Source of the DNA: a virus
Length of the DNA stretch: 31,824 bases
Virus record (IMG/VR): IMGVR_UViG_3300007539_000106
Span: 1-31,824 of that record
Reading direction: 5' to 3' (one strand)
A program made the position numbers and the translations under genes. Under the pieces are notes generated by a model. The model did not search any database, was not told where the DNA came from, and worked only from the letters and a program-made list of their open reading frames with translations. Position 1 is the stretch's first letter. Each line of letters begins with the position of its first letter. Below are positions 23,845 to 30,276 of the stretch, one piece after another.

Positions 23845-24191
23845 TGTAGTCCTATGTCGTTGAGAGATTCTGGTAGGACCTCTTCGTCGATTTTATCTTT
23901 TGTTTCGTACAGGCACATAGCGTTCCAAAGAACGGCAGATAGATGATCTTCTTCCTGATCCCCGTCCATGAAGTCCCACAAGTGCCTATAAATACTATCA
24001 ATGTATCTAGATAGGGGAATGCCTTTCTCCCAGTTACCGCGCCCGTACTTATGTGCGCCCTCTTCGAACCTGCGAGAAACTGCCCTGAGTGCCGACATGG
24101 GCATTTGACTGGGCAGTCCCTTGTTATGCATTGCATCGCGCACAGCACCAGTAGTGAAGTGCGACATTTCACCAGAGCTAGGAAGAGACAT
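23841..24191 (-). CDS. dATP/dGTP diphosphohydrolase (MazG-like, DUF5664)
   Basis: 116 residues from the chosen start at 24191, where GGAGGA lies 8 bases before the ATG. A start 7 codons earlier at 24212 is also possible. RRFEEGAHKYGRGNWEKG and SIYRHLWDFMDGDQEEDHLS match the phage dATP/dGTP diphosphohydrolase N-terminal family that includes MazZ-like enzymes. Acidic residues in EEGAHKYG and DGDQEEDH are the likely metal ligands. The enzyme would hydrolyse purine dNTPs to dNMP, changing the pool for viral DNA synthesis. No PurZ is in the window. Confidence 0.75.
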   Translation of the reverse strand: MSLPSSGEMSHFTTGAVRDAMHNKGLPSQMPMSALRAVSRRFEEGAHKYGRGNWEKGIPLSRYIDSIYRHLWDFMDGDQEEDHLSAVLWNAMCLYETKDKIDEEVLPESLNDIGLQ

Positions 24192-24354
24192 CTTCTGCGT
24201 CCTCCGTAGCAACTAGTTCCTTGAGCTTGCGCTTTTCGTTGGATAGATCCTTGCGCTGTTCAAGCATGCGCTCTATTTTATAAGTAAGGACTCGGCTCTC
24301 GGCACGTATCATGTCGATCCTTGTCTGTATTCTTTCTTTATCGTTTTCTCTCAT
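24178..24354 (-). CDS. 58-residue coiled-coil protein
   Basis: A short ORF, MRENDKERIQTRIDMIRAES onward, wholly helical with heptad-like Leu/Ile spacing, then KLKELVATEDAEDVSS. Its TAATG overlap with the upstream gene and 14-base overlap with the downstream gene fit the coupled operon. Function unknown. It resembles the next upstream protein in being a coiled coil. Confidence 0.6.
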   Translation of the reverse strand: MRENDKERIQTRIDMIRAESRVLTYKIERMLEQRKDLSNEKRKLKELVATEDAEDVSS

Positions 24355-24551
24355 TACTCCCTTTCTTCTGCGTTAGACAAGATTCTGTGCTGAAGCATGT
24401 CAATTTTTTTCTTAAGATTGTCTATATCTTTGTTCAGCACTTCGTTCTGTTTTGTAAGAGCCTCGCATGATTGCGTCATTGCTTGCAGTCCCCTGCTGAG
24501 GACTTCCTCTGAGTTAACCTTGTATAAGGATCGTTTTGTATCTTCTGGCAT
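24354..24551 (-). CDS. 65-residue coiled-coil protein
   Basis: MPEDTKRSLYKVNSEEVLSR then a long heptad region (QNEVLNKDIDNLKKKIDMLQ). It overlaps the downstream coiled-coil gene by TAATG and lies 3 bases after the endolysin stop. Two adjacent small coiled coils could form a hetero-oligomer; no family known. Confidence 0.6.
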   Translation of the reverse strand: MPEDTKRSLYKVNSEEVLSRGLQAMTQSCEALTKQNEVLNKDIDNLKKKIDMLQHRILSNAEERE

Positions 24552-24554
24552 TTG

Positions 24555-24908
24555 TTATATTATATTTGATTGTACTTTTTTCCAGTACTTCTTTGTTGTT
24601 TCTTTCTTGTATCCGTTGGGTCCACCATTGTGCACCCTGGATAAATCTTCTGCAGTTGGCTGTCTACCCAGGCGCTCCTCGGTGCAGTAGTGCAACATAT
24701 AAATTGTGAACATGTCAATTGAATGCTTCCGATTGAAGGCATCCTTGTGCGAGTATCGATCCTCCTGCAGTATTCTATTTACGTCCTGCACGTAGGCGGG
24801 ATGAATCTGCATGCACCCGTAGGCTTGCCCGTTGTCCCCGATTGCGGAATCGTTGCCTCCGCTTTCCACTATGATAATTGCTAGCGCTAATTGTATTATT
24901 GTAATCAT
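24555..24908 (-). CDS. Lytic transglycosylase-like endolysin
   Basis: 117 residues. IIIVESGGNDSAIGDNGQAY followed by GCMQIHPAYVQDVNRI is the typical SLT/goose-lysozyme-like opening: catalytic Glu at residue 15, then the GxxQ(I)HP segment. HNGGPNGYKKETTKKYWKKV is the closing motif. It would cleave peptidoglycan, for lysis or entry. The hydrophobic N-terminus is the first helix of the fold, though it might also act as a signal-anchor. It lies inside the replication unit, coupled to DnaB by TAATG, far from the membrane-protein cluster of the late region. Confidence 0.75.
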   Translation of the reverse strand: MITIIQLALAIIIVESGGNDSAIGDNGQAYGCMQIHPAYVQDVNRILQEDRYSHKDAFNRKHSIDMFTIYMLHYCTEERLGRQPTAEDLSRVHNGGPNGYKKETTKKYWKKVQSNII

Positions 24909-26218
24909 TACTTGAATCTCCCTACATGATTTTTGAATATGAACTTCCCGTATTGGTCGCGTTCACCTTCGCGTTGTTTTGCTACGTTGTATTTTATTGA
25001 TATATAAGAGCCGTGCTGTTTGTCGTGCATCTTTGCGGCATTTGTATCTTCGCCATTGGGCCATAGCAATAGAATAATATCTGCGTCATTCTCAATGTCC
25101 CCGCTATCCTTGAGGTCGTGCAAGGTAAGTCCAGTCTCTCTTTTTGCACCTTCGCGATTCACTTGCGCTAAAAGAATCACTGGAAGATCAAGCTCCATTG
25201 CCATAAGTTTTATCTGATGGCTGATCTCTGCGATTGCATCGTGCTTCTTCATGCGACTATCCCACGGGACTAATTGCAAGTAATCAATAACAATCCACTC
25301 TATGAAATGCTTGCGCTTGTGCATGCGAGCCTTTGACCTGAGTTCCTCGACGTTGCGCACGTAGTGCTCGGTGTATATACTTGATGCCTGCACCTTTTCC
25401 GTTGCCTCCCATACGCGCTTCTGCTTCTCGGGCGGGAGTAAACCATCTCTGAAACGGTCAAGGTTAACGGCAGAACAAGTCTGTATCATCCTCTTTGCCA
25501 GGGACTTCGACTGCATCTCAAAAGAAAAATACAACCCTGGTTTACCTTGTGTCACTCCATTCTGCAGAGCTATGTTCAGCGCTATGCAAGTCTTTCCGCA
25601 GGATGTTGGGGCCGCGACTACCATTACCTCTCCATTTGAAATTCCACCTGCACTTAACTTTTCATCTAGTTGCTGTATGTAAGTCGGCATGGAATTAGTA
25701 ACGTATGTTCCATCCTGCATCTTCTTGAAGTCATCTACTAGAAGTTGAGTTGCGCTTGATATACTGCAGTCCTGATCGGCTCCATTGTGCATGAGATCAG
25801 TCAATTGCTTTTCCATCTCTGCGATGATCTCGTCCGCGTCCTGATCCTCTTCGGCGGACTCCATGCATTGCTTGGAAGCTCGTATAATTTTTCTTAGCCT
25901 GGACTTCTCTCGGACTATATTTGCGTAGTTCTGAACCTGCATTGGCGTATCAACCTTCTTTTGGATACGCAGTATGTTTTCAATGCCCCCTGCATTTTCT
26001 GCAATGCCCTGCTGCTGCAGAAGTTCGAACAATTCTATTTCAGAGAAACCTGCACCCTTGTTGGCTAGGTCGGCTATCGCTTCAAAGATAATAGCATTAC
26101 CATAAGCGTAGAAGTCCTTGGCATTTACGGTTGCGCTGATGCTATCGTAGACGGAGTTATCCATCAAACAACAGCATAGTAAAGCCTCTTCTGCGTCTGT
26201 ATTCTTTGGTGCTTGCAT
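24908..26218 (-). CDS. dnaB: Replicative DNA helicase, DnaB family
   Basis: 436 residues, normal for a phage DnaB. The N-terminal helical domain (about 1-105, starting QAPKNTDAEEALLCCCLMD) binds primase in other members. Walker A APTSCGKT is at 203-210, Walker B WIVIDYLQLV at 308-317, then AQVNREG and DLKDSGDIENDADI. It unwinds DNA 5' to 3' at the fork. No primase, loader or DNA polymerase is seen in this window. Its ATG overlaps the upstream stop (TAATG) and its own stop overlaps the endolysin start, so expression is coupled. Confidence 0.9.
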   Translation of the reverse strand: MQAPKNTDAEEALLCCCLMDNSVYDSISATVNAKDFYAYGNAIIFEAIADLANKGAGFSEIELFELLQQQGIAENAGGIENILRIQKKVDTPMQVQNYANIVREKSRLRKIIRASKQCMESAEEDQDADEIIAEMEKQLTDLMHNGADQDCSISSATQLLVDDFKKMQDGTYVTNSMPTYIQQLDEKLSAGGISNGEVMVVAAPTSCGKTCIALNIALQNGVTQGKPGLYFSFEMQSKSLAKRMIQTCSAVNLDRFRDGLLPPEKQKRVWEATEKVQASSIYTEHYVRNVEELRSKARMHKRKHFIEWIVIDYLQLVPWDSRMKKHDAIAEISHQIKLMAMELDLPVILLAQVNREGAKRETGLTLHDLKDSGDIENDADIILLLWPNGEDTNAAKMHDKQHGSYISIKYNVAKQREGERDQYGKFIFKNHVGRFK

Positions 26219-26409
26219 TATTCTTTTAATTCTTTGACTGAAATTATTTTACCCGATCCGCCTCTTTTAAAATTGCAGGAGCCATCCTTGGCGGGTATTT
26301 TTTTTAGAATGTAGGAAAGAGCCTTCTTTTCATCGTGCGCCCATTTGGTTGTTCGCATGACTTGGCCCTCAACATCACTCCTACTATAGGTGATGAGGTA
26401 TTCCTGCAT
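26218..26409 (-). CDS. Small protein upstream of DnaB, unknown
   Basis: 63 residues from the start at 26409 (MQEYLITYSRSDVEGQVMRT). This start is chosen because it forms an ATGA overlap with the upstream stop; an earlier in-frame ATG at 26472 lies inside the neighbour. Basic C-terminus (CNFKRGGSGKIISVKELKE). A mixed alpha/beta shape like small regulatory proteins. Its position next to DnaB suggests a loader or accessory role, but there is no motif evidence. Confidence 0.6.
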   Translation of the reverse strand: MQEYLITYSRSDVEGQVMRTTKWAHDEKKALSYILKKIPAKDGSCNFKRGGSGKIISVKELKE

Positions 26410-26663
26410 CAGGTGAAGAGAATCTGAAATCCACGTCCCGCCATAGTACCTATGACGTTGTAGTCTATCCACTCTTCGGCTTCTTCGGCGCTCATTCCGT
26501 GATCCTGCACGAACACTTCGTGCATCTTATCGTATGAATACACTAGCTCTCCGTGCTGATTGGTGCCAATTACTGCATCATCAAGGTCATGGAATATTAT
26601 CGCATCATCTGCGGCTTCGTTTATGTAATCTATTGCGTCCTTATTTTTTCTTATGTATATCAT
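26409..26663 (-). CDS. Small acidic phage protein
   Basis: 84 residues, strongly acidic (AIDYINEAADDAIIFHDLDDA), with VIGTNQHGELVYSYDKMHEV and GMSAEEAEEWIDYNVIGT. I recall close look-alikes among hypothetical proteins of many unrelated phages, so it is a spread family of unknown function. Overlaps the nuclease gene upstream by 23 bases and the downstream gene by 4. The acidity could point to DNA mimicry or protein binding; not tested. Confidence 0.65.
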   Translation of the reverse strand: MIYIRKNKDAIDYINEAADDAIIFHDLDDAVIGTNQHGELVYSYDKMHEVFVQDHGMSAEEAEEWIDYNVIGTMAGRGFQILFT

Positions 26664-27435
26664 TTTTGTTCAGCATTCTAGTTTTCCAATAAATTTTACT
26701 GCATAGCTTGGCAACTTCTATTCCGTGCAGGATCTCCTCTGGACTCCACACCTTATGGAAGTGCTGGCAAGTATCGCTGTCAATGCATACTGAGATGCAA
26801 CCTGGGATGTAGTCAAGCGCGGGATTCGTCGCTTCCTTCAGCATCCATGCTTCAATGGCAAGCTGATACAGATCCTTGTCGTACACTTTCGCTTTACCCT
26901 TGCAGTTCGACCTGCACTTGTAATCCGCCAGGAACACTTCCCCGCCCCTGTCCCTACCAATGAAATCTACACTACCTACAATCTTGATTCGGGGATTACC
27001 AATCATGTACTCGGCGGCAATCGGCTCTACCCCTTCCTTCCTGTACCACTGCACGAAAGGCATGGCCCAGTCGTCCCATGTATTCAACTCTGGGTCTGTC
27101 CTCTTCGAATTAACGTCAGCCAGAACGTGATCCTCTATGCGCTTGTGCACTGCTGTGCCGAACTCAGAGGATGGTATCATTTTTGCGCTCGTCGGATGCT
27201 TGCGCAGGCCGTACGTGAGATCTTTTATGCTCCCCCAGCCGAGGTTCGGATGCTCCCTTGCCAATCTAGTTATTTCTTTTGGCTGATATATGTCGTTGAG
27301 GAAAGGATCCTTTATCACAGATAGAACAGTTGTTACACTGGGCATTACCCCTTTGTTCTTTTTTGCCTGTGCAGGCGTTCTGATCTCTTCTAAAAATTTA
27401 GGGTTTCCTGCGTTGTACTTGTAGAAATGTGACAT
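26641..27435 (-). CDS. PD-(D/E)XK exonuclease (RecB/Cas4-like)
   Basis: 264 residues. Motifs in order: FGTAVHKRIEDH (92-103), E142 (AAEY), GSVDFIGR (154-161, D157), ADYKCR (170-175, D171 and K173), YQLAIEAW (190-197). These are the G-x-x-D, D-x-K and Q motifs of RecB-like exonucleases, which need two metal ions. In phages they pair with annealing proteins (Red-type recombination); here the ERF gene is in the same unit. Cys at 174 and 178 and later might bind an Fe-S cluster as in Cas4, but the four-Cys pattern is not clear. Confidence 0.8.
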   Translation of the reverse strand: MSHFYKYNAGNPKFLEEIRTPAQAKKNKGVMPSVTTVLSVIKDPFLNDIYQPKEITRLAREHPNLGWGSIKDLTYGLRKHPTSAKMIPSSEFGTAVHKRIEDHVLADVNSKRTDPELNTWDDWAMPFVQWYRKEGVEPIAAEYMIGNPRIKIVGSVDFIGRDRGGEVFLADYKCRSNCKGKAKVYDKDLYQLAIEAWMLKEATNPALDYIPGCISVCIDSDTCQHFHKVWSPEEILHGIEVAKLCSKIYWKTRMLNKNDIHKKK

Positions 27436-27941
27436 ATTTTATTTAGTTTTTTGTGAACAATTGTGAGTAGGTCCGATCTCTTTATTATTGAGATTAGATC
27501 GTCTCGGTTTCTCCTGCTGTAGCCTTTGTAGAGCGCCTCCCTAGGGGAGTCAACCAATTCTGTGGTATTGCATAGTTTTTCTGCAAGTCGGCGAAGGAGC
27601 CCTGTTCGCACTATTATGTAATCCTGCAACCCTTCGAACGCAACGAAGTCCTGCTCTCCATACAACCACCCAGGCTTCCCTACGTTATTCTTGAACTCCA
27701 CCCAGATGGTATCCTCGTCCTTGGCTGTCCCTCTTCTCTTGGACTTCAGTGCCTTCACATCTATGCTCCCTGCTAGACATACCCAGTCAATGTGCTTGTA
27801 TTGCTCCTGAAGGGTAGCTCGGCGAGCTAATGGATACTTTACCTTCAAAGCATCTCCGAAGGTATCCTCGGCCTCCTGTCCGTCCTTCCATGACTCGGAA
27901 CCTATCCAGTCGTCATAGGTCTGTCCTTTTTCACCGCGCAT
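27390..27941 (-). CDS. PD-(D/E)XK-like nuclease, second copy
   Basis: 183 residues. AEDTFGDALKVKYPLARRAT then HIDWVCLAGSIDVKALKSK (50-68) and IWVEFKNNVGKPGW (79-92) give the acidic/Lys pairs (D52, D61-x-K63, E82-x-K84) of a restriction-type nuclease fold. It overlaps the exonuclease start by 46 bases. It opens the L3 unit directly behind a terminator. Possible jobs are host DNA degradation, resolvase or nicking enzyme. Which acidic residues are catalytic is uncertain. Confidence 0.55.
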   Translation of the reverse strand: MRGEKGQTYDDWIGSESWKDGQEAEDTFGDALKVKYPLARRATLQEQYKHIDWVCLAGSIDVKALKSKRRGTAKDEDTIWVEFKNNVGKPGWLYGEQDFVAFEGLQDYIIVRTGLLRRLAEKLCNTTELVDSPREALYKGYSRRNRDDLISIIKRSDLLTIVHKKLNKICHISTSTTQETLNF

Positions 27942-27953
27942 GTATTACCCCCC

Positions 27954-27961
27954 TATTCTCT
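27954..27961 (-). promoter_or_regulatory. AGAGAATA element before unit L3
   Basis: AGAGAATA on the minus strand, 13 bases before the ATG at 27941 and just downstream of the 27984-28023 terminator. The same element (AGAGAAWA) precedes the L1 and L2 starts. A -10 function is plausible but no -35 is seen here. Confidence 0.35.
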
Positions 27962-27983
27962 TTTATGTCGTGCATGCCCGCAT

Positions 27984-28023
27984 AAAAAAAGATTCGCAAC
28001 CTTTTGTCAAGGCTGAGAATCTT
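27984..28023 (-). terminator. Leftward terminator between units L2 and L3
   Basis: On the minus strand AAGATTCTCAGCCTT pairs with AAGGTTGCGAATCTT (three internal mismatches) around an open loop and is followed by seven T. It would stop transcripts of the accessory unit before the DNA metabolism genes. Confidence 0.8.
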
Positions 28024-28066
28024 CGCTGGTCGGATTGACTTCTGAATTCAATCGGACTATTAATAT

Positions 28067-28171
28067 CTAAGATGAACAAGCGTAGATGATTAGATAAGCT
28101 ACGATGAATATCTCCACGAGCACGATGATGTAATCAACGGGCGGTGGTTTGTCTTCATCCTGCCAGTGCAC
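28067..28171 (-). CDS. Micro-ORF, single-pass membrane peptide
   Basis: 34 residues from a GTG at 28171 (MHWQDEDKPPPVDYIIVLVE start), preceded by GGAGGAGCAGG. The sequence from about residue 13 to 32 is one hydrophobic helix, ending CSS. It overlaps the upstream 125-aa gene by 17 bases and ends before the terminator. Its reality depends on the GTG start and the ribosome-binding-like GGAGGA. Confidence 0.35.
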   Translation of the reverse strand: MHWQDEDKPPPVDYIIVLVEIFIVAYLIIYACSS

Positions 28172-28532
28172 CCTGCTCCTCCATGTCCAAGATGTAGTCC
28201 AAGGCTTCCGTGAGGGTTTCGAAGGCATGCGAAACACCAGTTAGACTCTGACCCTCAGGTGAACTGACCCCACAATACCTGTGCTTACTACCCGTTGAAC
28301 CCTCGGCGGCGAACCAGTAGTAGGTGTAACCCTTCTCCAGGAGCGCGAACCTGTCCTCGTATGTCCTGGGCTTGAACTCCTGCAATGCGGCTCGGATCTC
28401 GGTGACCCGAAGATACGGGTTCGGATACCCGAGCTCGCCATACTGCATTCTTGACAATCCCTCGTTCGCGTCCAGCGCAAGCACCTCCGTGTAGGGGTCG
28501 ATTTTTTCTGTGTGTATTTTTATTGTATTCAT
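28155..28532 (-). CDS. Accessory protein, unknown (125 aa)
   Basis: Starts MNTIKIHTEKIDPYTEVLAL. A mixed globular protein with two aromatic-rich strands (YTYYWFAAEGSTGSKHRYCG) and an acidic C-terminal helix (ALDYILDMEEQGA). ATGA overlap with the upstream gene. Its first codons (ATGAATACAATA) repeat those of the next gene. No family recognised. Confidence 0.6.
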   Translation of the reverse strand: MNTIKIHTEKIDPYTEVLALDANEGLSRMQYGELGYPNPYLRVTEIRAALQEFKPRTYEDRFALLEKGYTYYWFAAEGSTGSKHRYCGVSSPEGQSLTGVSHAFETLTEALDYILDMEEQGALAG

Positions 28533-28810
28533 GATTCTAACTCCTTTGTTCCAGCGTCGAAACCGAAAGTGTAGTCAGCACTGCGCTCGTCCTTGGTTGA
28601 GTATGGAGAGTTGTAGTTATCCCCAGACATGCCATCTGAGAACCCCTTGTTGTAAGCCGTCCGAGATAAGACCATGGTGTCTTTGCTCGTAGTCCTTAGT
28701 TTCTTTACCAGAGCATCCATCCTTTCGAGCCTTTCGTAGTAATCGTGCGGCTCGGTTTCGTTGAGTGCATTCTGCACCTCTGTATGCAGTTCGTTTATTA
28801 TTGTATTCAT
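28529..28810 (-). CDS. Accessory protein, unknown (93 aa)
   Basis: MNTIINELHTEVQNALNETE, a helical N-terminus, then GFSDGMSGDNYNSPYS and a short Tyr/Phe/Gly segment near the end, ending TKELES. AAGGA is present before the ATG. ATGA overlap with the downstream gene and 4-base overlap with the upstream one. No family recognised. Confidence 0.6.
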   Translation of the reverse strand: MNTIINELHTEVQNALNETEPHDYYERLERMDALVKKLRTTSKDTMVLSRTAYNKGFSDGMSGDNYNSPYSTKDERSADYTFGFDAGTKELES

Positions 28811-29097
28811 TTTTTTCCTTTTGTTATGTAGAATTGAACCATGCTGTTAATACTATCTCTTAGCTTGTCGAGTATATCTTGCGGGTCTATCCCCTCTGCT
28901 ACTTCAAGATTGTCCAGAATCTCGCAATCGGACTTTCGTGCACCGAGCGTTCGACCGAAGCCGTAGCACCCGTCAGTGAAGCAAAAGTAAGGGACTTCAT
29001 CATCCCTTCTTTCGCGGTAGTTTATCGCAGTCAGCACCATGGGCTTATCGTCCACGATGTATGCCTGCCCGATTTGTAGGTTTGCTTTTGTATTCAT
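28807..29097 (-). CDS. Accessory protein, unknown (96 aa)
   Basis: The start at 29097 (MNTKANLQIGQAYIVDDKPM) is chosen over the earlier 29154 start because it overlaps the upstream stop as ATGA. It has a beta-like first half (AYIVDDKPMVLTAINYRE) and a Cys/Gly-rich centre (YFCFTDGCYGFGRTLGAR), then a helix. No known family. Confidence 0.6.
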   Translation of the reverse strand: MNTKANLQIGQAYIVDDKPMVLTAINYRERRDDEVPYFCFTDGCYGFGRTLGARKSDCEILDNLEVAEGIDPQDILDKLRDSINSMVQFYITKGKK

Positions 29098-29222
29098 AAG
29101 TATTCTGCGATGATTGTAACCCCGAGCAGTATGCCTGCGATAATGATACTCCAAAGCACGATATAGGCGCTCTCCTCTTGCTTGTCAGTTTTGACTAGCT
29201 TATTTGGTTTTTTGATTTTCAT
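29094..29222 (-). CDS. 42-residue membrane protein
   Basis: A short ORF with a basic N-terminus (MKIKKPNKLVKTDKQEESAY) and one hydrophobic helix at about 21-39 (IVLWSIIIAGILLGVTIIA). It is joined by ATGA to the downstream gene and overlaps the upstream gene's stop by 4 bases. Coupled on both sides, it is likely real. An early-expressed small membrane protein may affect the host envelope or exclusion of other phages; not shown. Confidence 0.6.
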   Translation of the reverse strand: MKIKKPNKLVKTDKQEESAYIVLWSIIIAGILLGVTIIAEYL

Positions 29223-29575
29223 AATTCTGCGTCGAAGTTGCATTGTCCTGTTTCTTTTAAGCAGTCCCTGATCTTCCTGCCGAGAAGCAGGTCTGCGTAG
29301 TCACTGAGTTGAGCTTCGGTTATGCCATTCTGCTCAAGAGTTTCATGGTTGTATGATCCCTTCCCGCCGTATAGGTAGGATTCAATTTTCTTCTCGTCGA
29401 TTGAATCTTTGATGCTCTTGATCTCTGCCTCGACAGTGGGCAGATCCTCTTCTTCGAAGTAGTATTCCACGTAGTTCGGCTGATTACCCTCAACGCCGAA
29501 CCTGTCGGCGGCAATCGATGATTGCAGTCCGAACCAGAATTTACCTTCTATATCTCCGTTGTAGTATCTACCCAT
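29219..29575 (-). CDS. Widespread phage accessory protein (118 aa)
   Basis: MGRYYNGDIEGKFWFGLQSS onward, with YVEYYFEEEDLPTVEAEIKS and a Gly/Tyr turn. I recall very similar hypothetical proteins in many phages, so it is a conserved but unassigned family. AAGGAGG lies 5 bases before the ATG, the best ribosome-binding site in the window. Acidic overall. Confidence 0.7.
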   Translation of the reverse strand: MGRYYNGDIEGKFWFGLQSSIAADRFGVEGNQPNYVEYYFEEEDLPTVEAEIKSIKDSIDEKKIESYLYGGKGSYNHETLEQNGITEAQLSDYADLLLGRKIRDCLKETGQCNFDAEL

Positions 29576-29759
29576 TGTTGCCTCCTTCTATTGTGTAGTT
29601 CTGTAGTGTAGTGAAGTAGTCATGCTCTGGGTCAGCTTCTTCAGCGTCCCAATCGATGTCCCCTATGTCCATCTCCATTCCTGCTAGCGCTTCCGCTTCG
29701 AATTCATCCTCAGCTTCAACTAGCACTCCAACGTATGCTTTGCATATGTATGTTTTCAT
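29568..29759 (-). CDS. Small acidic protein (63 aa)
   Basis: MKTYICKAYVGVLVEAEDEF then EMDIGDIDWDAEEADPEHDY, strongly acidic. AAAGGAATAA precedes the ATG; 8-base overlap with the downstream gene and ATGA overlap with the upstream one. It could be a small inhibitor or DNA mimic given its charge, but this is speculation. Confidence 0.6.
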   Translation of the reverse strand: MKTYICKAYVGVLVEAEDEFEAEALAGMEMDIGDIDWDAEEADPEHDYFTTLQNYTIEGGNNG

Positions 29760-29974
29760 TTATTCCTTTCTGTTTTGTTTTTGTATGATGGTAGATTCGT
29801 TCTGATTTCATCATGAATGCTCCCATAAATTTTATCATCTAGATTGTAGGACTCATGGTGCTCCCCCCAATTCGGAAAGTGCACTTCGTGCTTGCGAAGC
29901 ACTACTCTGATTTCATCCATGATTTCGTTTGTGAGATCGTCGATCTCTGCTAATAACTTATCCTCAAAGCTCAT
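29756..29974 (-). CDS. Small protein (72 aa), unknown
   Basis: MSFEDKLLAEIDDLTNEIMD, an acidic helix, then RVVLRKHEVHFPNWGEHHES and a Lys-rich end. AAAGGA lies 9 bases before the ATG. Overlaps its downstream neighbour by ATGA and its upstream neighbour by 11 bases. No family recognised. Confidence 0.6.
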   Translation of the reverse strand: MSFEDKLLAEIDDLTNEIMDEIRVVLRKHEVHFPNWGEHHESYNLDDKIYGSIHDEIRTNLPSYKNKTERNK

Positions 29975-30182
29975 TGCTTCTGATCCTTTCTAGGACATCG
30001 GCGCATGATGCCTTCCATGCTTCCCAACTTACGAAGCCATTGCCCCAGTTGCTAGGTGATTTCTCTTTCTTGGCGACTTGCTCGCAGTATTTTTCAATAG
30101 CTGAAAGCACTACAATTTGATTAAGCGGTGAACCATAATTCATCGCGTCGGTTACTTTTTCTGTATTATTCTTGTATTGCAT
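29964..30182 (-). CDS. First gene of unit L2 (72 aa), unknown
   Basis: MQYKNNTEKVTDAMNYGSPL then SWEAWKASCADVLERIRSNE. Helical, with a Trp-rich centre (NWGNGFVSWEAW). The codons after the ATG carry the AATACAA motif found at other early starts. A promoter-like element lies just upstream and the L1 terminator 65 bases upstream. Confidence 0.6.
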   Translation of the reverse strand: MQYKNNTEKVTDAMNYGSPLNQIVVLSAIEKYCEQVAKKEKSPSNWGNGFVSWEAWKASCADVLERIRSNEL

Positions 30183-30190
30183 AAGTTTGT

Positions 30191-30219
30191 ATTCTCTGGA
30201 GTTAGCCCCCCTTTTTCAA
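30191..30219 (-). promoter_or_regulatory. Candidate promoter of unit L2
   Basis: On the minus strand TTGAAA, 17-base spacer, GAGAAT (within AGAGAATA). It lies between the L1 terminator and the ATG at 30182. The predicted start would leave only one or two untranslated bases. Confidence 0.4.
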
Positions 30220-30246
30220 GTAAATAAAAATTTTTTTTAGCAAAGA

Positions 30247-30268
30247 GGGTGAACAAAAATGCCCACCC
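30247..30268 (-). terminator. Leftward terminator of unit L1
   Basis: On the minus strand GGGTGGGC pairs with GTTCACCC (two G-U) around ATTTTT and is followed by TCTTTGCTA. It lies 8 bases past the DUF7227-like gene stop. The T-run is weak, so termination may be partial. Confidence 0.55.
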
Positions 30269-30276
30269 CCTTGATT

